Shown one piece after another: positions 6,531 to 16,299 of a stretch of 33,591 bases of DNA; the stretch's first letter is position 1; each line of letters opens with the position of its first letter. The DNA is taken from assembly GCF_021538895.1 (NCBI RefSeq), contig NZ_JADDRL010000099.1, positions 1 through 33,591 on the forward strand. Reading direction: 5' to 3'. Under the pieces are notes generated by a model. The model was not told where the DNA came from, did not search any database, and saw only the letters and a program-made list of their open reading frames with translations. Source of the DNA: Streptomyces olivochromogenes. Its GTDB lineage: Bacteria > Actinomycetota > Actinomycetes > Streptomycetales > Streptomycetaceae. Both the position numbers and the translations under genes were made by a program.

Positions 6531-8333
6531 TCAGCCGCCGTACGCGCCCGAGGCTGTCAGGCGCAGGGCCGTGTCGATCAGGGGCACGTGGCTGAAGGCC
6601 TGCGGGAAGTTGCCGACCTGGCGCTTGAGCCGCGGGTCCCACTCCTCGGCGAGCAGGCCGAGGTCGTTGCGCAGCGCCAGCAGCTTCTCGAACAGCTTGC
6701 GGGCCTCGTCGACGCGGCCGATCATCGCCAGGTCGTCCGCCATCCAGAACGAGCAGGCCAGGAACGCGCCCTCGTCGCCGGGCAGGCCGTCGACGCCCTC
6801 GTGCTCGCCCTCCGTCGGGTACCGCAGGATGAACCCGTCCGGCGTGGACAGCTCCCGCTGGATCGCCTCGATGGTGCCGATGACGCGCTTGTCGTCCGGC
6901 GGCAGGAAGCCCATCTGCGGGATGAGCAGCAGCGAGGCGTCCAGCTCCTTCGAGCCGTACGACTGCGTGAAGGTGTTGCGCTCCTTGTCGTAGCCCTTCT
7001 CGCACACGTCCCGGTGGATGTCGTCGCGCAGCTCGCGCCAGCGCTCCAGCGGGCCGTCCGCGTCACCGGACTCGATCAGCTTGATGGTGCGGTCCACCGC
7101 GACCCAGGCCATGACCTTGGAGTGCACGAAGTGGCGGCGCGGACCGCGCACCTCCCAGATGCCCTCGTCCGGCTGGTCCCAGTGGTCCTCCAGGTAGCGG
7201 ATCAGCTTCAGCTGCAGCAGCGAGGCGTAGTCGCTGCGCGCAAGACCCGTCATGTGGGCCAGGTGCAGGGCCTCGGTGACCTCGCCGTACACGTCCAGCT
7301 GGAGCTGGTGGGCCGCGCCGTTGCCGACCCGGACCGGGGCGGAGTTCTCGTAGCCCGGCAGCCAGTCCAGCTCCGCCTCGCCGAGCTCGCGCTCGCCCGC
7401 GATGCCGTACATGATCTGCAGGTTCTCCGGGTCGCCGGCGACCGCCCTGAGCAGCCACTCGCGCCAGGCGCGTGCCTCCTCGCGGTAGCCGGTGCGCAGC
7501 AGCGAGGACAGGGTGATCGCCGCGTCCCGCAGCCAGGTGTAGCGGTAGTCCCAGTTGCGGACACCGCCGACGTCCTCGGGCAGCGAGGTGGTGGGCGCGG
7601 CGACGATGCCGCCGGTCGGGGCGTACGTCAGGGCCTTCAGCGTGATCAGCGAGCGGATCACGGCCTCGCGGTACGGGCCGTGGTACGTGCAGTGCTCGAC
7701 CCACTCCCGCCAGAAGTCCTCCGTCGCCTCCAGCGACTGCTCCGGCTCCGGCAGCGGCGGCGGCTCCTTGTGCGAGGGCTGCCACGAGATGGTGAACGCG
7801 ATCCGGTCACCCGGGGCGACCGTGAAGTCCGCGTACGTGGTCAGCGACTTTCCGTAGGTCTCCGCCGCGGTGTCGAACCACACCGAGTCCGGGCCCGCGA
7901 CCGCGACCGTACGCCCGTCGTGCTTATGCACCCACGGCACGACCCGGCCGTACGAGAAGCGCATCCTGAGCGCCGAGCGCATCGGCACCCGGCCGGTGAC
8001 GCCCTCGACGATCCGGATCAGCTGCGGGGCACCGTCACGCGGCGGCATGAAATCGGTCACGCGCACCGTGCCGCGCGGGGTGTCCCACTCCGATTCCAGG
8101 ATCAGCGAGTCACCCCGGTAGGTGCGGCGGGCCGCCGTCGGCGGCTCCACATCGGCCGCGTGGGCCGGTCCGAGCCGCCAGAACCCGTGGTCCTCGGTGC
8201 CCAGCAGACCGGCGAAGATGGCGTGCGAGTCGAAGCGGGGCAGGCACAGCCAGTCGACTGTGCCGTCCCGGCAGACCAGCGCCGCGGTCTGCATGTCTCC
8301 GATGAGTGCGTAGTCTTCGATGCGCCCGGCCAC
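6531..8333 (-). CDS. Glycoside hydrolase family 15 protein (glucoamylase/trehalase family)
   Basis: A 600-residue protein with an N-terminal beta-sandwich domain (about 1-240) and an (alpha/alpha)6 barrel. The barrel carries the GH15 landmarks: GGVRNWDYRYTWLRDAAIT, then the first catalytic acid region DEGIWEVRGPRRHFVHSKVMAW, and the second carboxylate in LLAEEWDPRLKRQVGNFPQAFSH. Family enzymes cleave alpha-glucosidic bonds; the mycobacterial branch includes a phosphate-dependent trehalase, so trehalase or glucoamylase activity is possible and not resolved. No signal peptide is present, suggesting an intracellular enzyme acting on storage sugars. Start: the GTG at 8333 begins VAGRIEDYALIGDMQ, where homology starts, and has GGAG six bases upstream; the frame is open upstream to an ATG at 8492 with no such support. 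Confidence 0.86.
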   Translation of the reverse strand: MAGRIEDYALIGDMQTAALVCRDGTVDWLCLPRFDSHAIFAGLLGTEDHGFWRLGPAHAADVEPPTAARRTYRGDSLILESEWDTPRGTVRVTDFMPPRDGAPQLIRIVEGVTGRVPMRSALRMRFSYGRVVPWVHKHDGRTVAVAGPDSVWFDTAAETYGKSLTTYADFTVAPGDRIAFTISWQPSHKEPPPLPEPEQSLEATEDFWREWVEHCTYHGPYREAVIRSLITLKALTYAPTGGIVAAPTTSLPEDVGGVRNWDYRYTWLRDAAITLSSLLRTGYREEARAWREWLLRAVAGDPENLQIMYGIAGERELGEAELDWLPGYENSAPVRVGNGAAHQLQLDVYGEVTEALHLAHMTGLARSDYASLLQLKLIRYLEDHWDQPDEGIWEVRGPRRHFVHSKVMAWVAVDRTIKLIESGDADGPLERWRELRDDIHRDVCEKGYDKERNTFTQSYGSKELDASLLLIPQMGFLPPDDKRVIGTIEAIQRELSTPDGFILRYPTEGEHEGVDGLPGDEGAFLACSFWMADDLAMIGRVDEARKLFEKLLALRNDLGLLAEEWDPRLKRQVGNFPQAFSHVPLIDTALRLTASGAYGG

Positions 8334-8369
8334 GTGCAACTCCAGTCGAACGGCCACGTCGCCCCCAGG

Positions 8370-8399
8370 TACAAAGGGGGCTGTCGCTAGTGCGGTCAA
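8370..8399 (-). promoter_or_regulatory. Candidate promoter of the GH15 gene
   Basis: On the minus strand TTGACC (plus 8394-8399) and TTTGTA (8370-8375) are separated by 18 bases. The -10 lies within the loop of a GCCCCC/GGGGGC hairpin (8361-8381). The predicted leader would be about 25-30 bases, containing the GGAG ribosome site. Confidence 0.35.
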
Positions 8400-8849
8400 G
8401 GGGTCGTTGTTGTGCGTCGTTGAGCGGTGAAGCAAAGCAGCCGCCGGGCCCCGAGGCAAACGCCCTGAGGCGACACGACAGTCATAGCTCAACGAACTGA
8501 CGAGCTCGCGTTCTTCCGGTACTTACGGGCTGGGGTGTGCCGTGAATCCGGCCGTGCTCGGCAGCGAGTGTCCGAGCAGGATACGACGCACGTAGATGAT
8601 CTGCGTGCCGCTCCGGGCAACCCGTGTGGGCCGAACGAGTGACCAGGGGGTGAGAACCCCGTGAACGGCTCGGGCCCGTGTCGGCCCATGCGCGGAGCGT
8701 GGCCGGAAGCCATCGGGCCGGACCGCTGATACCCTGGTAGCCCGTGGACCGGTGGGCACGAAACCCCCGAACCGCAGCGACGGCACCCCCGGACAAGTCC
8801 GGGCCGGCAGCCACTCCGCACCCCAGACCGCGACCACGGGAGCACCCTC
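8400..8849. other. Divergent intergenic region between the GH15 gene and pyrG
   Basis: About 515 bases separate the two divergent genes, and no convincing coding frame is seen; open frames here are GC-driven. Besides the GH15 promoter on the left, a -10-like TACCCT occurs at 8730-8735 in the pyrG direction without a recognisable -35, and a short hairpin lies at 8788-8803. A GGGAG ribosome site is at 8838-8842. Confidence 0.5.
8788..8803 (+). promoter_or_regulatory. Hairpin in the probable pyrG leader
   Basis: CCCGGAC-AA-GTCCGGG is a perfect inverted repeat, folding as a 6-bp stem with a CAAG tetraloop, 46 bases upstream of the pyrG start. It could affect leader RNA stability or translation. 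Bacillus pyrG is controlled through its leader by CTP, but the leader features used there are not evident here. Confidence 0.4.
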
Positions 8850-10526
<1,677 letters not shown>

Positions 10527-10545
10527 CACACCAGTTGTACGGTGG

Positions 10546-10580
10546 CCGGGGTGCATACCTTCAAAAGGTGAGCACCCCGG
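10546..10580 (+). terminator. Nested hairpin after pyrG
   Basis: CCGGGGTGC (10546-10554) pairs perfectly with GCACCCCGG (10572-10580), and inside it ACCTT/AAGGT (10557-10569) forms a second stem with a three-base loop. It starts 20 bases after the pyrG stop and is followed by TTTCAT. A terminator or attenuator is likely, although the NUDIX promoter may overlap the same bases (TACCTT at 10556-10561). Confidence 0.6.
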
Positions 10581-10609
10581 TTTCATCTGCGCACGTGGGA
10601 GGACACGGC

Positions 10610-11236
10610 ATGACGATCAAGGACACCCCCGAGGAGTGGGAGATCCGGGCGACGGAGACCCCCTTCGTGGGCAACAAGACCTCCGTCCGCACGGACGAGG
10701 TCGTCATGCCCGACGGGTCCGTGGTCCGCCGTGACTACCAGGTCCACCCCGGCTCGGTCGCCGTCGTCGCCCTCGACGACGAGGACCGCGTCCATCTCAT
10801 CCGCCAGTACCGCCACCCGGTGCGGCACAAGCTGTGGGAGATCCCGGCCGGCCTGCTCGATGTGCCCGGCGAGAACCCGCTGCACGCGGCGCAGCGCGAG
10901 CTGTACGAGGAGGCGCACGTCAAGGCCGAGGACTGGCGCGTCCTGACCGACGTGTACACCACCCCCGGCGGCTGCGACGAGTCCGTACGGATCTTCCTCG
11001 CCCGGCATCTGTCCGCGGCCGAGGGGGAGCGCTTCGAGGTGGAGGACGAGGAGGCCGACATGGAGCACGCGCGCGTGCCGGTCGACGAGCTCGTCCGGGG
11101 TGTGCTCGCGGGCGAACTGCACAACAACTGCCTCGTCGTCGGCATCCTCTCGCTGGTCGCCGCCCGCACCGGGGACGGTCTCGACGCGCTGCGCCCGGCC
11201 GAGGCGCCGTGGCCCGCCCGTCCCTTCGAGTCCTGA
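10610..11236 (+). CDS. NUDIX hydrolase, ADP-ribose pyrophosphatase type
   Basis: A 208-residue NUDIX protein of the NudF/ADPRase group, expected to split ADP-ribose into AMP and ribose 5-phosphate. Features are HPGSVAVVALDDEDRVHLIRQYRHPV, WEIPAGLLDVPGE, and RELYEEAHV, followed by TTPGGCDESVRIFLAR. The catalytic REL-x-EE core is intact, but the residue that is normally Gly after it (EExG) is His here. Start: the ATG at 10610 follows a strong GGGAGGA (10597-10603), while the open frame upstream covers the hairpin and is not coding. Its place after pyrG matches the Mycobacterium order. The 200-base spacer downstream holds only a -10-like box for the next gene. Confidence 0.88.
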   Translation: MTIKDTPEEWEIRATETPFVGNKTSVRTDEVVMPDGSVVRRDYQVHPGSVAVVALDDEDRVHLIRQYRHPVRHKLWEIPAGLLDVPGENPLHAAQRELYEEAHVKAEDWRVLTDVYTTPGGCDESVRIFLARHLSAAEGERFEVEDEEADMEHARVPVDELVRGVLAGELHNNCLVVGILSLVAARTGDGLDALRPAEAPWPARPFES

Positions 11237-11354
11237 ACCCCACCACCGCCCGTCCGCCGGGCCGTGGGCCGTCGGGGTCCCGGTGTGACCATCGCCTGAT
11301 CCGATCGAGGGACGTGCCCGCCGCGCTCCGCCCGGAACGTCGCTGAGCGTGAAC

Positions 11355-11360
11355 TAGGCT
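11355..11360 (+). promoter_or_regulatory. Candidate -10 box TAGGCT upstream of the P-loop/TPR gene
   Basis: TAGGCT fits the vegetative actinobacterial -10 and lies 78 bases before the start at 11438. GGAAC occurs about 17 bases upstream, but a good -35 is not evident. Confidence 0.3.
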
Positions 11361-11437
11361 CGGCCATCGAGGCAGGTGCACGGCTCGGACCGGGGTTCCG
11401 GCGGGCCTGCGCGTTCGGTGGGACGGGAGTGTGGCCC

Positions 11438-13504
11438 GTGACGGATCAGGCGCTGGACACGGACGGCGCGCGGCTGTCGGACGGCGTGGCCGCGGAGAGC
11501 CATTTCCTGGGCCGAACAAGAGAGTTGAAGGAGCTCCGCGCCGACATCGAGCGCGCGGGACTGGACACCCTGTCCGGAAAGAAACCGCCCCGCGCGCGCG
11601 TGCTCCTCATCGCGGGCAGGCCCGGCTCCGGCCGCACGGCGCTCGCCGAGGAACTTGTCCGGCAGGTCGCCGGCGACTACGCCGACGGGGTCCTGCGCGT
11701 CCGGCTCGGCGAGCCCGACGGCACCCCGGTGCCGGTCGAGCGCGCGGCCCGCCAGTTGCTCACCGCCCTCGGCCTGACCGCCCCGCCCGGAGCCGGCGAG
11801 GACGACCTCACCGAGGCGTTGCGCACCGCTCTGGCCGGGCGGCGGACGCTGCTCCTGCTGGACGACGCGGCCGGCGCCGAACAGGTCGACGCGCTGCTCC
11901 CGGACGCCCCGGACTGTCTGGTCGTCGCCGTGTCCGCCGGCCCGCTCACCGGGATCGCGGACGTCCGCCCCTGCACCCTCGGCGGCCTCGACACCAAGTC
12001 GGCCCTCGACCTGCTGACCCATCACACCGGCTCGGTCCGCATCACCGTCGACCCGCGGGCCGCCGAGAGCCTCGTCGAGGCGTGCCAGGGCCAGCCCACC
12101 GCGCTGAACCTGGCCGGCGGCTGGCTCGCCGCCCGTCCCAAGGCGGCCGTCTCCGACCTGGCCAAGCGCCTGCACGCCGAGGCCGACGAGGGCACGCCCC
12201 TCGGCCGGGTGTTCCGGTTCGTCTACGACCAACTGCCCGGCACGGCCGCGCGGATACTGCGACTGCTGTCCCTGGCCCCGGCGGGCCTGGCCGACCCGCA
12301 CACCGCCTCCGCCCTGGCCGGCTGCACGGTCGGCGCCGCCCACACCACCCTGGACGACCTCGTCGCCCTGGGCCTGCTGCGGGCCGTGGACTCCCCGCTA
12401 CCTCAGTACGAGGTCCCCGGCTGCCTGCACCCGCTGCTGTGCGCCCTCGCCGAGATCCACGACCGCCCCGCCGAGCTGCAGCTGGCCCGCGCGCGCATGC
12501 TGGAGCGGACCGTACGACTGCTCCAGTCCTGCCGCGCGATCACCGAGACGGACAACCCCGACGCGCGCGAGAAGCTCCAGGGCCTGCCCCGTGCCCTGCG
12601 CTTCCCGAGCCCCAGGGCCGCCGCCGAGTGGCTGAGCATCCGCCGGCCCGCCCTGCTGGCGTCCGCCCGCCTCGCGGTCGCCGACGGAGAGCTGGACACG
12701 CTGGCCCGCCGGCTGATGTCCCAGCTGGTCAGGGCGATGGTGGCGCATGTCGGCACCCAGGCGGCGGCCCCCGACCTGTACGGCATCCACGGCCTCGTCC
12801 TCGATGTCGCCGAGCGCCGGAACCTGCCGCGCGAGCGGGCCGCCGCGCTGCTGAACCTCGGCGACCTGGACGCCCGGACCGGCCGTACCCGGGAGGCGCT
12901 GGTCCGCTACAGGGCCGCGCTGGACGCCGGACGCGAGGCGAACGACCCGTACGCGACCGGGCGCGCGATGGAATCCGTAGGCGGCACGCACCAGGAGCTG
13001 GGGGACCACGACCGGGCGGCCGACTGGTTCGGCCGGGCCCTGGCCCAGCGCCTGGCCCGCGGCGAGCGCGCGGAGGCCGCCCGGCTGTACGGCCGTATCG
13101 CCACCGCGCACACCTACGCGGGCCGCTACGGCGAGGCACTCAGGAACTGGCGGGCGGCGGCATCCGGGCACCGCAAGAACGGCGATGTCGCCGCCCACGC
13201 GCGGGCGTTGAGCGAGCTGGCCCGGGTGCAGGAGTACGCCGGGCGGCCACAGGAGTCGCTGCACACCTGTCAGGAGGCGGTGGAGTGGGCGCGCCGTGCC
13301 GAGGACGTCCGGCTGCAGGCCGCGCTCCAGCTGCGGTTGGCGGACACCCTGGAGCGGCTCGGCGACCCCGCCGCCGCTCGACTGCACCGCGGGGCCGCGG
13401 AGCGCATGCTGGGTGAGGAAGGCCAGGAGAGCTGCGAGAACGAGCCAGAACGGGAGCACGGCGCTGATGCCTGCGAAATCCGTAGTGCATCCGCCGAAGA
13501 TTGA
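11438..13504 (+). CDS. P-loop NTPase (NB-ARC-like) with C-terminal TPR repeats
   Basis: A 688-residue signalling-type protein. The N-terminus has FLGRTRELKEL (about 23-33), usual before NB-ARC/STAND NTPases, then a P-loop GRPGSGRT (60-67) in which the usual Lys is Arg, and a Walker B-like RRTLLLLDDAAG (near 133). Winged-helix-like sequence follows to about 400. The C-terminal third carries several TPR-like repeats, for example ALLNLGDLDARTGRTREAL and GGTHQELGDHDRAADWFGRAL. Unlike AfsR/SARP proteins there is no DNA-binding domain at the N-terminus, so it is more likely a scaffold or sensor. Start: the GTG at 11438 lies eight bases after GGGAG; the GTG at 11429 overlaps that site. Function unknown. 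It stands where Mycobacterium has xerD. Confidence 0.78.
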   Translation: MTDQALDTDGARLSDGVAAESHFLGRTRELKELRADIERAGLDTLSGKKPPRARVLLIAGRPGSGRTALAEELVRQVAGDYADGVLRVRLGEPDGTPVPVERAARQLLTALGLTAPPGAGEDDLTEALRTALAGRRTLLLLDDAAGAEQVDALLPDAPDCLVVAVSAGPLTGIADVRPCTLGGLDTKSALDLLTHHTGSVRITVDPRAAESLVEACQGQPTALNLAGGWLAARPKAAVSDLAKRLHAEADEGTPLGRVFRFVYDQLPGTAARILRLLSLAPAGLADPHTASALAGCTVGAAHTTLDDLVALGLLRAVDSPLPQYEVPGCLHPLLCALAEIHDRPAELQLARARMLERTVRLLQSCRAITETDNPDAREKLQGLPRALRFPSPRAAAEWLSIRRPALLASARLAVADGELDTLARRLMSQLVRAMVAHVGTQAAAPDLYGIHGLVLDVAERRNLPRERAAALLNLGDLDARTGRTREALVRYRAALDAGREANDPYATGRAMESVGGTHQELGDHDRAADWFGRALAQRLARGERAEAARLYGRIATAHTYAGRYGEALRNWRAAASGHRKNGDVAAHARALSELARVQEYAGRPQESLHTCQEAVEWARRAEDVRLQAALQLRLADTLERLGDPAAARLHRGAAERMLGEEGQESCENEPEREHGADACEIRSASAED

Positions 13505-13517
13505 TGCAATGAAAGGC

Positions 13518-13545
13518 TAGACAGCCGGAACGCCTTCATTAGACT
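13518..13545 (+). promoter_or_regulatory. Promoter of ald
   Basis: TAGACA (13518-13523, five of six to TTGACA) and TAGACT (13540-13545) are 16 bases apart, a good vegetative sigma promoter. It begins 13 bases after the end of the TPR gene. The predicted leader to the ald start is about 95-100 bases, long enough for regulation. Confidence 0.6.
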
Positions 13546-13649
13546 GGCTCTGCCGCTCGCTCTCCTGCGGTGCATCCAGGTGTGCCCCCGCATGCCCGGG
13601 TATGTCTTGCAATGCCCCCACACCCTCTGAGCCAAGGACCGTGATCGAC

Positions 13650-14765
13650 GTGAAGGTCGGCATCCCCCGCGAGGTCAAGAACAACGAGTTCCGGGTGGCC
13701 ATCACCCCCGCCGGTGTGCACGAGCTGGTGCGCAACGGGCACCAGGTCGTCGTCGAGCGGGACGCCGGCCTCGGCTCCTCGATCCCGAACGAGGAGTACC
13801 TCGCCGCCGGTGCCCAGATCCTGGAGACCGCCGACGAGGTCTGGGCCTCCGCGGACCTGCTGCTGAAGGTCAAGGAGCCCATCGCCGAGGAGTACCACCG
13901 CCTCCGCAAGGACCAGATCCTCTTCACCTACCTGCACCTGGCGGCCTCCAAGGAGTGCACGGACGCGCTCCTGGAGTCCGGCACCACGGCGATCGCGTAC
14001 GAGACGGTCGAGCTCCCCAACCGCGCCCTGCCGCTGCTCGCCCCGATGTCAGAGGTCGCGGGCCGCCTGGCCCCGCAGGTCGGCGCCTACCACCTGATGC
14101 GCGCGGCCGGCGGCCGTGGCGTCCTGCCGGGCGGTGTCCCGGGCGTGCCGGCCGGCAAGGCCGTCATCATCGGCGGCGGCGTCTCCGGCTGGAACGCCGC
14201 GCAGATCGCCATCGGCCTGGGCTTCCACGTCACGCTGCTCGACCGTGACATCAACAAGCTCAAGGAGGCGGACAAGATCTTCGGTACGAAGATCCAGACC
14301 GTCGTCTCCAACGCCTTCGAGCTGGAGAAGGCCTGCCTGGAGGCCGACCTCGTCGTCGGTGCCGTCCTGATCCCGGGCGCCAAGGCCCCGAAGCTGGTCA
14401 CCAACGAGCTCGTGTCCCGGATGAAGGCGGGAAGTGTCCTTGTCGACATCGCGATCGACCAGGGCGGTTGCTTCGAGGACTCCCGTCCCACCACCCACGC
14501 CGAGCCGACCTTCCGGGTCCACGAGTCGGTCTTCTACTGCGTCGCCAACATGCCCGGCGCGGTGCCCAACACCTCCACCTACGCGCTGACGAACGCCACG
14601 CTGCCGTACATCGTCTCGCTCGCCAACAACGGCTGGGTCGAGGCGCTGCGCCGTGACGCCGCGCTGGCCAAGGGTCTCAACACCCATGACGGCAAGGTCG
14701 TTTACAAGGAGGTCGCGGAGTCGCACGGCCTGGAGCACGTGGACCTGGAGACCCTCCTCGGCTGA
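13650..14765 (+). CDS. ald: Alanine dehydrogenase
   Basis: NAD-dependent L-alanine dehydrogenase, converting alanine to pyruvate and ammonia or the reverse. The N-terminus KVGIPREVKNNEFRVAITPAGV is diagnostic. Further motifs are LFTYLHLAASKE, the Rossmann loop VIIGGGVSGWNAAQIA, VLIPGAKAPKLV, SVLVDIAIDQGGCFEDSRPTTH and PGAVPNTSTYALTNATLPY. The length of 371 residues is normal. Start: GTG at 13650 matches the family N-terminus and has AAGGA 11 bases upstream; GTG at 13641, two bases after AAGGA, would add three residues. The gene has its own promoter and a strong terminator, so it appears monocistronic. The enzyme is often induced by alanine or during development; the sequence does not show the operator. 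Confidence 0.95.
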   Translation: MKVGIPREVKNNEFRVAITPAGVHELVRNGHQVVVERDAGLGSSIPNEEYLAAGAQILETADEVWASADLLLKVKEPIAEEYHRLRKDQILFTYLHLAASKECTDALLESGTTAIAYETVELPNRALPLLAPMSEVAGRLAPQVGAYHLMRAAGGRGVLPGGVPGVPAGKAVIIGGGVSGWNAAQIAIGLGFHVTLLDRDINKLKEADKIFGTKIQTVVSNAFELEKACLEADLVVGAVLIPGAKAPKLVTNELVSRMKAGSVLVDIAIDQGGCFEDSRPTTHAEPTFRVHESVFYCVANMPGAVPNTSTYALTNATLPYIVSLANNGWVEALRRDAALAKGLNTHDGKVVYKEVAESHGLEHVDLETLLG

Positions 14766-14830
14766 GCCGACCGGCTAAGTCACCATACGGCAAAGGCGAT
14801 ACGTCAACACGGTTCGTCAACCGCGCACAC

Positions 14831-14863
14831 CCGGCCGGACCTTGCCCGACAAGGTCCGGCCGG
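14831..14863 (+). terminator. Strong hairpin after ald
   Basis: A perfect 14-bp stem, CCGGCCGGACCTTG paired with CAAGGTCCGGCCGG, with loop CCCGA, 66 bases after the ald stop. Flanking CACAC and GTGTG can extend it past a two-base bulge. There is no T-tract, as is usual in this genus. The rest of the 14766-15123 spacer holds the parA promoter. Confidence 0.8.
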
Positions 14864-15021
14864 ATGTGTGTATGGTCACTTTGCGGCTCTCGGTCAACTC
14901 GCCTCGAACGTAACCCTTCGACCGATTCGCACACCGGTGAAACCTGCTGTGCGACGGCCGTACGCCCTTGACAGCGGGATGTTTCATTGCCGACACATCG
15001 TGCCGGGTCCGGCGGATTGTG

Positions 15022-15051
15022 TTGCTGCGGACCGCCGACACGCCATAGAGT
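15022..15051 (+). promoter_or_regulatory. Candidate promoter of the parA-scpAB-rluB operon
   Basis: TTGCTG (15022-15027) and TAGAGT (15046-15051) are 18 bases apart; the start would be near 15058, giving a leader of about 65 bases. A perfect TTGACA further up (14968-14973) has no matching -10 at normal spacing. A consensus ribosome site AAGGAGGT lies at 15106-15113. Confidence 0.5.
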
Positions 15052-15123
15052 CGCCAACCGTCGGCATGGTGCCACGCTGACCTGTCTAGAAGTTTCCTGG
15101 TCACCAAGGAGGTAAGACGACTT

Positions 15124-16299
15124 GTGAATGAGTCGACATTTTCTCCCGGGGGTGGTCAACCAGGAATGCCTGCACGGGGCCAGGGCCCCGCGGGGTTCGA
15201 GGCTGTCGGCTCCGTCGCGGTGCGTACCTTCGCCCAACAGAGTCACCGAACTGCAGGGGTGACTCTCTCAGCACACCAGAGCATGGATGGCCATCACGTG
15301 AACGCCATGGCCGGCGACGGAAGGGGCGCGCCCCACAACCAGTTCGCCGACTACGACGAACTGCCCGACGGGCACTTCTACGATCCCGATGCCGAATACG
15401 AGCCCGACCCCGAGTACGCGGCCACGCTCGCGCCCGACGCTGCCCGCCAGCGCCGCGAGCGCGTCGGCCCGACCGGGCGCCCGCTGCCGTACTTCCCGAT
15501 CCCGGGCCCGCTGACCGACCACGGCCCCGCGAAGATCATCGCGATGTGCAACCAGAAGGGCGGCGTCGGCAAGACGACGTCGACCATCAACCTGGGTGCC
15601 GCGCTCGCGGAGTACGGCCGGCGCGTGCTGCTCGTGGACTTCGACCCGCAGGGCGCGCTGTCGGTCGGACTCGGCGTCAACCCGATGGAGCTCGACCTCA
15701 CCGTCTACAACCTGCTCATGGAGCGGGGCATGTCCGCGGACGAGGTCCTCCTGAAGACGGCGGTCCCCAACATGGACCTGCTGCCCAGCAACATCGACCT
15801 GTCGGCCGCCGAGGTCCAGCTGGTCTCCGAGGTCGCGCGCGAGTCCACGCTCCAGCGCGCCCTGAAGCCGCTGATGCCCGACTACGACTACATCGTGATC
15901 GACTGTCAGCCCTCGCTCGGCCTGCTCACCGTCAACGCGCTGACGGCCGCGCACAAGGTGATCGTGCCGCTGGAGTGCGAGTTCTTCGCACTGCGCGGTG
16001 TGGCGCTGCTGACCGAGACCATCGAGAAGGTCCAGGAGCGGCTCAACCCGGAGCTGGAGCTCGACGGGATCCTCGCCACGATGTACGACTCGCGCACGGT
16101 CCACAGCCGTGAGGTGCTGGCCCGTGTGGTCGAGGCGTTCGACGACCACGTCTACCACACGGTCATCGGCCGCACGGTCCGCTTCCCGGAGACCACGGTC
16201 GCCGGTGAGCCGATCACCACGTACGCCTCCAACTCCGTCGGTGCCGCCGCCTACCGCCAGCTCGCCAGGGAGGTGCTCGCCCGGTGTCACGCCGAGTGA
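15124..16299 (+). CDS. ParA-family ATPase (PldP-like)
   Basis: A 391-residue Walker-type ATPase. The ATPase domain begins near residue 137 with IIAMCNQKGGVGKTTSTINL (deviant Walker A), followed by VLLVDFDPQGALSVGLG, YDYIVIDCQPSLGLLT and IVPLECEFFALRG. About 135 residues before it are acidic and low in complexity (ADYDELPDGHFYDPDAEYEPDPEYAATL), probably disordered. Corynebacterium PldP, a division-associated ParA paralogue, is also encoded beside scpAB, so this gene is more likely PldP than the oriC ParA, which pairs with ParB. Start: GTG at 15124, ten bases after a perfect AAGGAGGT. An internal GTG at 15259 is possible but lacks support. It overlaps the next gene by 16 bases. Confidence 0.9.
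   Translation: MNESTFSPGGGQPGMPARGQGPAGFEAVGSVAVRTFAQQSHRTAGVTLSAHQSMDGHHVNAMAGDGRGAPHNQFADYDELPDGHFYDPDAEYEPDPEYAATLAPDAARQRRERVGPTGRPLPYFPIPGPLTDHGPAKIIAMCNQKGGVGKTTSTINLGAALAEYGRRVLLVDFDPQGALSVGLGVNPMELDLTVYNLLMERGMSADEVLLKTAVPNMDLLPSNIDLSAAEVQLVSEVARESTLQRALKPLMPDYDYIVIDCQPSLGLLTVNALTAAHKVIVPLECEFFALRGVALLTETIEKVQERLNPELELDGILATMYDSRTVHSREVLARVVEAFDDHVYHTVIGRTVRFPETTVAGEPITTYASNSVGAAAYRQLAREVLARCHAE

Noticed and set aside
4711..6993. A 760-codon plus-strand frame
   Set aside because: It runs antisense to the FAD oxidase and part of the GH15 gene, both with clear motifs; its composition is typical of a shadow frame.
8482..8814. A 110-codon minus-strand frame upstream of pyrG
   Set aside because: Low-complexity composition, no ribosome site and placement in the divergent promoter region.
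14968..14973. A perfect -35 hexamer TTGACA
   Set aside because: No TAnnnT hexamer occurs 15-19 bases downstream, so it was not called as a promoter.
14868..15080. A 70-codon plus-strand frame between ald and the parA-like gene
   Set aside because: It overlaps the terminator edge and the candidate parA promoter, has no ribosome site and no recognisable features.
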